Source: Cyprinodon diabolis (lineage: Eukaryota; Chordata; Actinopteri; Cyprinodontiformes; Cyprinodontidae). From it: a stretch of DNA of 64,000 nucleotides. A program made the translations under genes and the position numbers. Below, piece after piece: positions 47,001-57,000 of this stretch. Location: the NCBI GenBank assembly GCA_030533445.1, contig CM060066.1, positions 34,666,235-34,730,234 on the forward strand. Reading direction: 5' to 3'. Numbering within the stretch: position 1 is the first letter of the stretch; each line of letters starts with the position of its first letter. The notes under the pieces were generated by a model, which searched no databases, was not told the DNA's origin, and saw only the letters and a list, made by a program, of their open reading frames with translations.

Positions 47001-48070
47001 TATAATATCACAGATTAGGCTTTTGTGTTTGATAAGCGAGTTCAATAAAGGATAGAGTTCGTTCCAGCTGGGCTGGCAGTGAGCCCACAGCTTCATCCGT
47101 TCCTGCTCTGCTTTGGACAGGCTTAGCAGCAGCTTCCGGGCGTGATGGTGGTAGAAGCCTCTCTTCCCAGAGGGAGGCAGCAGCAGGGTGGACAGAAGGT
47201 CCTGGAACTGGCCCAAGGTTTTGAGGATGACGGGATGTAGCATCACCTCCTCGATGCAGCCCTGCACGGCGCTGAAAAAACATGGGACGGATGGAAGACC
47301 CTCGCTAAAATGCTCAGAGGAGGCCTGCGGCTCCTCAGGGGAAGCGGAGTCATCCTTCTCTAGGAAGGTGGTTGAGTTTGGATGGGGGGCACTGCCTGGA
47401 GCCTCCACGCCTTTCTCCGTCTTTATGGGAGGCAGCTTTATCCTGTGTTTGCCCTCCATTCCCAGTAGAACCAGGTTCTGCTGGTTGACCCCCCACTCTT
47501 GCGCCATGGCCCTCACCTGCATCTCCACCATCTGGAGGCTCAGCTCATTAGCTCCACCCTTCTCCAGTCTCTCGGTTGCCAGAGCCAGGTTGGTGGGGTT
47601 GAAGTCATCATCGATGTAATGCGCCCACATGGTGAGGTAATGCTGGTGGCTGCCCTGCCAGCTGTGGAGCCAAACATTCACGCTCAAAGTGACAAAGTTA
47701 GAAACCGCCCTCAGGTGGTTTGGGGGCCGCCCTGGCATCCTGGGCTCGACTTCGATGGGAGCAGTGTAGTCGCTTATCTCCTCCATGTCCAAACTCGAGG
47801 TTCTTCTCTTCAGCTGCTGGATGAGGCTGATCTTGGCTTTGATGTGGTGGTCTCTCAGGAGGTGCAGCAGGTGCTGGGATGTGAGCGACTCCTTGTAGGA
47901 AGGCAAGAGCGTGTGCAGCAGCTGTTTGAAGCCCTTCCCTTCCACCAGAGTAGGGGACTGGAGATCCCTTATGATGAAGCTGGCGATGGCGTTAATCACT
48001 TGAGCAGATGTTGCTGTGGGGGGGCTGCTGTGAAGGCTGGTGGGAGGCATCACAGGAACAATACGCTGAC
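44020..48070 (-). other. hAT transposase-like exons (E, F) of the fusion gene
   Basis: Exon E (about 494 codons) starts with a hAT N-terminal helical region, then an RNase H-like core. The TTDxWT-type block reads LSVNVWL with Asn for the first Asp (about residue 479). The VTDNAxNM-type block reads LVLLGMEGK, and the PCxAHTL block reads PCFFSAV. Exon F has a basic RRSKRLK (possible nuclear signal) and an acidic loop. The C-terminal dimerisation block follows (PLQWWRTKAGQFPLL, then RSAIPPDSLDAILFLHHN), in which the SERxFS motif reads AAQDFV. Fold-level similarity remains while all catalytic positions I can align are changed. Confidence 0.85.
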
Positions 48071-51000
48071 CTGACAACAAAGACACAAAGGAAACATGTT
48101 ACACACAATTAGAATAAGAACATAAATCATAAGGGTCCAGAAGAAAGATATTTCACAGAGAAATGGGCTGTCAGAAGTTCGCTAGCCACACAAGGAAAAC
48201 ATAAAACATAGAGAAGAAGATTTATGGGTAAAGATGAGAGCAAGAACGATTTCCTTGCAGTTATACAGAAAATGCTCATGATATCCAATGGGATTCATGG
48301 AAATATGAAGCCAACAGTTTGGCACTATGGTGGCAGCATCATGCAGTGGGGATGTTTTCCTTTCAGAGGTGTTAAGGAAGCTTTGTGTAATGAAAGGTGG
48401 ATGAAGCTAAAAACAGGCGACCCGAGAACAAGGCTGGGCAACTCCAGTTTCTGAGGGATGCTATCTGGCAACTTTTAGCTTCATCCTTGGTCCAACACAC
48501 CTGAATCACCTCCTCAGTGTGCAGTTAGTTTCTCCAGTGTCCTGTTAATCATCTAATTACTTGATTCAGATCTCTTGGACCAAGGACACATATGAGCTGC
48601 AGGATACCAGCTCCTACGAACTGGAATTGCCCACCCCCTGCCCTAAAAAAAGCCCCTGTGGAGTCTGCTACACAGTGAAACACATATAATAAAATAAATA
48701 AATTGAACTTTATTGAACTCACAATGGAGAAATTAACTCTACATTTAACCCATCCCCTTTGGGTAGCGGTTGGCTGCCACTGTGCGGCACCCTTGGAGCA
48801 ATCGGGGATTAAGTCTCTTGCTCAGAAACCTAGAGTCGTAGTCTATGGGAGTGGGACTCGAACTCAGAACCTCAGGATTCCAAGCTCCATGCCCTAACCA
48901 CTAGGCCACCACTCCCCTAACACTAGTATAGTGTTATATAAACATAATAAACATAGTTATTTTCTGAACAAAATACGAGGAAAAAAAGACAAAATAGGAG
49001 ATAACTTTTTTCAGTTCTTTCTCTCACACATTATATATAATATATAGGGCTGGGTATTTTCACCAAAGTCCTGAATCGATTCAATTTTGATTCTTACAGT
49101 GGTAAATCGATTAATTTCGATTCGATCTGTTTTTACAAAAATGAAAGTGGTTCAATTGTGTTTCAAAATACTCATGTATTTTACTTTTTCCCTGTCATAT
49201 TAAACAGAAAGGGCAAACTTGTAAATCGGACAGTTTAAAATTGAGATGTGAACAAAACTGTCTCAAAAGTGCAAACTTGTTTGTGAAAAGTGAAAAAGGG
49301 AAGCCTCACTCGAGCAAGCAAACGTGACACAGCGGGGGACACAGCAGACATGCATGAGCTGCATTATCTTCATATTTGCTGCGTTGTCTGTAACAACTAC
49401 AGGGTGTTTGCTGGTCAGCCTCCATTTGTTAATGTCTTGAGTCAACCTATTGGCTATACAGGTAAAAGCCAGTAAATTAGAATATTTTGAAAAACTTGAT
49501 TTATTTCAGTAATTGCATTCCAAAGGTGTAACTTGTACATTATATTTATTCATTGCACACAGACTGATGCATTCAAATGTTTATTTCATTTAATTTTGAT
49601 GATTTGAAGTGGCAACAAATGAAAATCCAAAACTCTGTGTGTCACAAAATTAGAATATTACTTAAGGCTAATACAAAAAAGGGATTTTTAGAAATGTTGG
49701 CCAACTGAAAAGTATGAAAATGAAAAATATGAGCATGTACAATACTCAATACTTGGTTGGAGCTCCTTTTGCCTCAGTTACTGCATTAATGCGGCGTGGC
49801 ATGGAGTCGATGAGTTTCTGGCACTGCTCAGGTGTTCTGAGAGCCCAGGTGTCTCTGATAGTGGCCTTCAACTCTTCTGCGTTTTTGGGTCTGGCATTCT
49901 GCATCTTCCTTTTCACAATACCCCACAGGTTTTCTATGGGGCTAAGGTCAGGGGAGTTGGCTGGCCAAGTTAGAACAGAAATACCATGGTCCGTAAACCA
50001 GGCACGGGTAGATTTTGCGCCGTGTGCAGGTGCCAAGTCCTGTTGGAACCTGAAATCTCCATCTCCATAGAGCAGGTCAGCAGCAGGAAGCATGAAGTGC
50101 TCTAAAACTTGCTGGTAGACGGCTGCGTTGACCCTGGATCTCAGGAAACAGAGTGGACCGACACCAGCAGATGACATGGCACCCCAAACCATCACTGATG
50201 GTGAAAACTTTACACTAGACTTCAGGCAACGTGGATCCTGTGCCTCTCCTATCTTCCTCCAGACTCTGGGACCTCGATTTCCAAAGGAAATGCAAAATTT
50301 GCTTTCGTCAGAAAACATGACTTTGGACCACTCAGCAGCAGTCCAGCTCTTTTTTTCCTTAGCCCAGGTGAGACGCTTTTCGCGCTGTTTCTTGGTCAAC
50401 AGTGGCTTGACACGAGGTATGCGGCAGTTGAAACCCATATCTTTCAAGTGTCTCTTGGTGGTGGATCTTGAAGCACTGAATCCGGCAGCTGTCCACTCCT
50501 TGTGAATCTCCCCTACATTTTTGAATGGGTTTTTTTTCACAATCTTGACTAGGGCGCAGTGATCCCTATCGCTTGTACACTTTTTCTGACCACAGTTTTT
50601 CCTTCCCTTTGCCTCTCTATTAATGTTTGGACACAGAGCTCTGAGAACAGCCAGCCTCTTCAGCAATAACCTTTTGTGTCTTTCCCTCCTTGTGCAATGT
50701 GTCGATGGTCGCCTTTTGGACAGCTGTCAAATCTGAAGTCTTCCCCATGTTTGTGTAGGCTTCAGAACTGGACTGAGAGACCATTTAAAGCCCTTTGCAG
50801 GTGTTTTGAGTTAATCAGCTGATTAGTTTGTGGCACCAGGTGTCTTCAAAATGTAACCCTTACACAATATTCTAATTTTGTGACACACAGAATTTTGGAT
50901 TTTCATTTGTTGCCACTTCAAATCATCAAAATTAAATGAAATAAACATTTGAATGAATCAGTCTGTGTGCAATGAATAAATATTATGTACAAGTTACACC

Positions 51001-54000
51001 TTTTGAATGCAATTACTGAAATAAATCAAGTTTTTCAAAATATTCTAATTTACTGGCTTTTACCTGTATTTGCAGCTGTCTGGCTTGAAGTAATCTTGAG
51101 AGCATCTTTCCTGCTCATTTGAATGTAAACGTCACACGCGTCACAATAAAACGAATTGATCTCATTCCCTAGACATCGATTTTGCAAAAAATGTAAAGGA
51201 ATCGATTCAAAATCGATTAAATCGATTTTTTTTACCCAACCCTAATATATACTCATGAAGCTAAGACGGCTTTAAATGCCATTAAAAACATTGTAGCATA
51301 ATGTCAGCAGCTCAATAAGAAAAGGCTCTTCGGGTTCCAATGAAATCATTTGGACTAAATTAGTGTAGTTTCTGCATCAGTCCTGTGTCTATCCTGTATC
51401 GGTGCCATTGTTGGTAATACTGATGAATCTGGAGGTGATAGCATGTAAGCACTCCCCTCCTAGTTGCATCCACTAATGCAAGTGACAATGTCTCTGTGTC
51501 ACTCTTGATTTATTCTGTCATTGGTGATTTCAGCTTGCTGTTTGAAATCCTCCTTTCCTAAATAAATATGTTCAGCCCCATAACTTGATCATTACATTTA
51601 AGGATTATACCAAAGAGGTGGGGATCATTCAGGACATTGATGAAGAAAGAGAAAATATACCACGAAATGACAAAGGTGATTGGCTTTTGTCTATTTTTTC
51701 CTCCGATGTTTTTAAAATACAATAAAGATTAACTATTTTACCTTAATGAAAAGGTTTGTCATAACTGAGAGAGATGTCCTAAACATTGTTTTTTCTTGTT
51801 ACCTGTTGCCAAAACGCGATCCTTGGTGATGTCTCGAGGTTTGAGGTGATGCTTGAGTGTCAGGTGGTTCTGCAGATCTGCTGCTCCTCCCCCACAGCTC
51901 ACACGCTCCATGCACAGCTTGCACACCGCCATGTTTCGATCCAGAGGCCGACCGGTGGGGTCTGGCTCCAAGCCAAAAAACAGCCAGGCGCTGTGCTGGT
52001 GAGCGTTCGGGTTGCTCAACAGCTTCTCGCTTCCTGGCAGGAAGTCGTATTTTTCAGTCACAGTGGAGCTGGTGTACATAAACGGGCTCTGAACAACGGG
52101 AGGGAAGGCAGAGCCAGGTACTGAGCCTGCTTCATTAGCCGCTTCTGGGTTTGACACGGTGGTCACCTCACTGATGACGGGCATGGGGCTCTGGGATTGG
52201 CTGCTGTCAGACCAAAGCGACGTGCTGCTGGGCTCTGGGAGGGTAACCAGCTGGATGTCCTGCAGGAGGCGCAGGACTGTTTCCTTCTCCCCAATCTCAC
52301 ATTTTGCATTGTCACCTGTACACACCAAGAACATCAATGTCAACTTTAAAGTTGGCAACGTGAACCTCCGTGCAGGGAGATCCTCAGTTATCTACAACAG
52401 AGTATTTCTTTTTTCCCATCAATTCTATTTAAAACATTTAATCTAATGATCACAGTTGTAAACTACCAGTGTTCATTTTATGCTCATTTCAATAAATATA
52501 CTTTACAGCTAGCGACGATCAAAAGTCAGATAAAAAAAAAAAAAAACTGATGACATTTCAACCTACTGAAAAGTATTGCTGTGTTATGTTAGGTATTGGT
52601 AGCAGTCTTTTAGCTAGAAATATTTCATGGGGTGTACACCTTGGTGTATCACATCTTTAGGCTTTGTGTGGTGTAGGGGGGCTCGGGGGTATCCTTGCAT
52701 GGGAAAATTTTGAAAAGTACTCCCTGAAATGCTATTTCCTGCATTTTGAGGTGGAATGCAGCCAACTTTCTGTCTTTGTTACAACACTACTTTTGTCCTG
52801 ATTATGGGAATAAATGTGTGCTTGACTAAAAGTGGAAATTAGATCATTTTTAGGTACAATACAATATTTCATAGGTTAATTCAAACAAAGTGAAATTCTA
52901 CATTCACAGCGCATCTGCTTTCAGCATCAAAAAGCACTCTCTCCTTCATTTTTTGCTTGTACACATTAAGGTCAGACGTCCAGTAAAGTGTGTCCAGATG
53001 CGTCTGATGATTCTGCTGGTCCTGTTCAGTGGCAAAGAGATGCTTTTCTATATTTGCTGTTTTAAGTGGTTTTAATATATTTTTAAGTGAGAATATCCAT
53101 CTCAAAACATCATCTGTGCAGTCAGTTCATCATTATATAAAGATCCTGTCTTCAAGTATATTTCGCTGTCGGAACAGCATGAAACCCCCGTACACCAGCT
53201 GTGCGCTGTCACTGGGAATTCAGCAGCAGCAGCCTCAGACCCGGTCGACTCGTGGTCGATTTTCCTGCTGATTGTGGCGGCTGGAAGTAGATGTTAGCTT
53301 TTTTCAGGTAGGTTTCAGAGGAGTGATCATAGCACTCTGCATCAGCAGCTCTGCGTCTGTCTCCCTACCAGCTTCTCTGATTGTTTAATGTGGCGCGTCG
53401 AGTGGCGCTCAAATTTCACAAGCAGCACATGCCGGAGTTCGAAAAATTTACTTTTCTGTTGCTGAACGTGCCATATCAACCAATCAGAGAGGCTGATCTG
53501 AGAGTTGGCAGGGAGACGGACAGCACTGCTGATACAGAGTTGAGTGATATATGATCACTCAACTAAAACAGTTTATTAATGCTTAAGTTAACATAAAATG
53601 TTGATACCTTTATTTTTTTATTTATTATCATCTTTTACTTGGTGAAACAACTTTTATAAATATATATTTTCAAAAAAAAAAAAGTAAAAAAAAAAAAGAA
53701 AGGTCCATATGGGGTTTAACTATCTTCACATCTCTCTGTGTGCATCAGGTAAACCCACCGTTGTATTCCACCATATATTTCTGCATAACACACTTATTAT
53801 TCTTGAATAACCATTAATTATACAATGCTGCGCTCAGTCATTTTGGAAGTGAAGTGTCAACGACAAACTTTACTTCTGCCATTCCGCTGGTTATGTTGAT
53901 CACTGCCCCTCTGTGGTTTTTGCAAGTACTGCACCTTCATCCGTGTCAACTATAAAAGGGTTCCCCGCTTCAATGAGCTCACGCATGGTGCAAACACACC

Positions 54001-57000
54001 GTCGCGGCAACCCAATGCCTGAGTATATTTTAGCCTCAAAGGTGTTATACACCAAGATGTACACCCCATGAAATATTCCTATCTAAAAGATTGAGCACCA
54101 GGCTATAAGCAGCTAATATCTACTGAACTGTCCAACACCATACCAGTTGGGGAAGCTCTACATATCACGCCTTAAGTAGGGATGAAGAAGAATGGTGGCT
54201 CCCGTTAGGGTGTTGGCTTGCAGCACTAAGAGCTTCTAATGAAAGATGGGGCTTCCACAGATATTAAATTCACCTCTGCAGGACGATGCTCGGGTGCTCT
54301 GCAGGACCTCTCAAGGCTAATTAATGCAGTCAACTATTGGCTTTGCATGTAAATTAGATGCTTTGATGCCCAGAATGTGCTTGGTCTAAACACACCATTT
54401 GAGTGGCCCAGGTTAACACAAGCCACTCTGTGTTTATGCTGCTATAACCTTAGACTGCTGAAAGACATAGGGAGTGCTTTAATGATTCTTCTTCATCCTA
54501 TCTCTATCCTCCAATTCTACATTATTTTTTGTTTAACCCATTCATTTATCTTCTCTCTTTTTTTTTTCTTATGATAGTAGCATCACCTGTACTGTTCCTG
54601 TTTGGCTGTGACACCGTCCTAGAGAGAAATATCTGCTGTGCTACTGCCATCAACACCTTTATTTATAGCTAATGGAGTTGGGTCGGTTTTTCAGAGCTTA
54701 GTTCTGTTCCTCTCCTAGACATAGCTATTAGAGACTGACACGGGAGTGGATTTTCACTACTGTCCCGTCCCACTCCCACAGAAAAAAATTGTGTCCCGTC
54801 CCGATCCCGGTCCAGAGTAGAAATCTAAATCCTGTCCCGTCCCACTCCTGGTGAAATTACTCCCACTCCCATCCCGCTCCCATTCAGAATGACTCCCGCT
54901 CCCGCACCACTCCCATGCTCTGTTCGAAAACCTAGGACGCGTCCTTAGAAGGCCAGATTCGAAGTAAGATTACGTCATAGTGCGGCGCTGAGGTCTGGTC
55001 GGATTCCAAGACTCCTCGTTATGCGGCCTTAAAATGCGTCCTTCTTTTTGCCCGATTTGAAGGACGGGTGTTGATGTATCCTCGCTATCCTTGGTTTACC
55101 CAGGATTCATTGCGAGACCAAGCAAGCCGTGATCAGAGGAAAGGTTACTTGGCGCCGAACAGTGGTGAAAATTGGAAGTTCAGTTTAATATAATCCAGTC
55201 TGTGAATATTTCCGTCTGAAATGAATGAAAATAGTTGTTTTAATGGTTATTAAGTCAGATATGTGGCGGTAATGTTTGGTTTATCTAAAGGTTTTTATCT
55301 GTTACTGTGTAAATGAGTTTGGCTATAATTTAAGGACAGATTCTAATAGATCTGCAGAGAGGGGACTATAAATCTGATAGGATTTTTATCTTTTTATTGC
55401 TGTTTTGCACAATATGCTTAACTAAATATTTTGTGTTGTTGAATATTAGAGATTTTGCAGATATGTTTTTAATACATACATTGTTTAGATTTACTTATAT
55501 ATTTCTACCCCTTTTATAGAATAGAATAGAAAATCCCTTTACTGTCCCACAATGGGCAAATTTACAGCAGCAGAAAGATTATTGAAAATGGTCACACAAA
55601 TGTGGACCTTAGAAAAATGTATAAGAATAACATAATAGGGAAGAGTTAAAAAAAATACAATTCTGTAAAGTGTTTTAACAATATAAAACTGGAGAATAAA
55701 TAACCAATATGCAGCTATGGACATTTTTACAGGAATGGATATTTGAAAATAGCAGCAACATCAGTGATGTGCAGAATGACAGCAGCAGGTTATTTAACTG
55801 ACTAAGGTTTCTATCATTACATTTGATTTAATTTATTCCTGCCGGTGGTTGGAACCTTTATTCCACTCTGGATTCTCATCAGTCTTTTTTCACTTTACAA
55901 TAAAAAAGAAATAAATAAATAAACAGTTTTGGAAACTTCGGTTTTCATTCTTTTCCTGCTTTGTGTGTCAACTTTCGCGGTTGCTAAGCAACAGACCTTA
56001 CGGCGATAAAACCCGCTGAAGGGTAGACCTGATCGAATTCACAGCCAAAACTCTTCCGGTCTCCTTATTTTCACGGACTTCAAAGGATCCAGTCTAAGTA
56101 GACCGCGTCCTTGGAGGATGCAGCCCAGGATTTCGAACAGAGCCCCATTCTTGTTGTTTTTGAGCGCGGGTGAAAAACTCAGAGCGGAATCACTGTTGGT
56201 TTTTGGGTGGTGTAGTTTTTTTGACTCGCATTATAGTGTAGGCTTAAAGGAAAAAAACTACAAAATGGCGGCGCCGCACCAGTACTGGATTTTTTTTCTT
56301 TCTATTTTATTTTATTTTTTGGCATTGATCCTAGTTTTTTTTTTTTGTTATTACAGGTTTTCTCCCGCTCCCGTCTGCTCCCGTTAATGTTTAATCCTGT
56401 ACCGTCCCAATCACGTGATCGTTACTAATACTGACTCCCATCCCACGGGAATCCCGTGACCCATGGGATTCCCGAAAAAATGTCAGTCTCTAATAGCTAT
56501 GGGCTCAGCTTTTAGTCTGGTTAACTGTATGTGGTCTCTTTCAAACCTTTTGACAAGAAAACTGCCTCAGAGTTTGTCTGCTTAGCTGTTTCTTTCCTAG
56601 ACAGAGTCCACTATGGACCTAGTTTACTGTTGCCTTTTCAAATATAGAACATATTTATTGATCAGTGCTTCTATGTTCCTTTTGCATGTCTACTATATCC
56701 TACTATCTCCCCAATTGGCCTCGGCAGAAGGTCGCTCACACACTGGAGGTTCCTTCTTATGAGGAAGTTTTCCTCTCCACTGTCATTACATGCATGCTTG
56801 GTGTGGGAGTTGCTGTCGCGTCAATGACTCGAAGAAACAAGCTGATTTTCATTAGATAGAAAACTTAACTAATCTGACTATATATCCTGACTAAACTGTA
56901 TATAAAGTGCCTTGAGATGGCATATGTTGTGAACTGCCACTATATAAATAAACTGAATTAACCCGGTAGAGCAGAACTCACTCATCCCCAAACCCAAAAG

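Larger units (their letters stand above)
49045..51244. mobile_element. MITE with 'TAGGGCTGGGTA' ends, split by a Tc1-like insertion
   Basis: The left end TAGGGCTGGGTA and inverse right end TAGGGTTGGGTA are near-identical, and both sides contain 'aatcgatt' motifs. Without the inserted Tc1-like element (49459-51066) it is about 590 bases. The ends look hAT-like; AT-rich flanks do not give an exact 8-bp duplication. Confidence 0.7.

Noticed and set aside
47499..48074. 191-codon plus-strand frame opposite exon E
   Set aside because: Lies antisense to a well-supported coding exon with hAT similarity; a shadow frame with no domain of its own.
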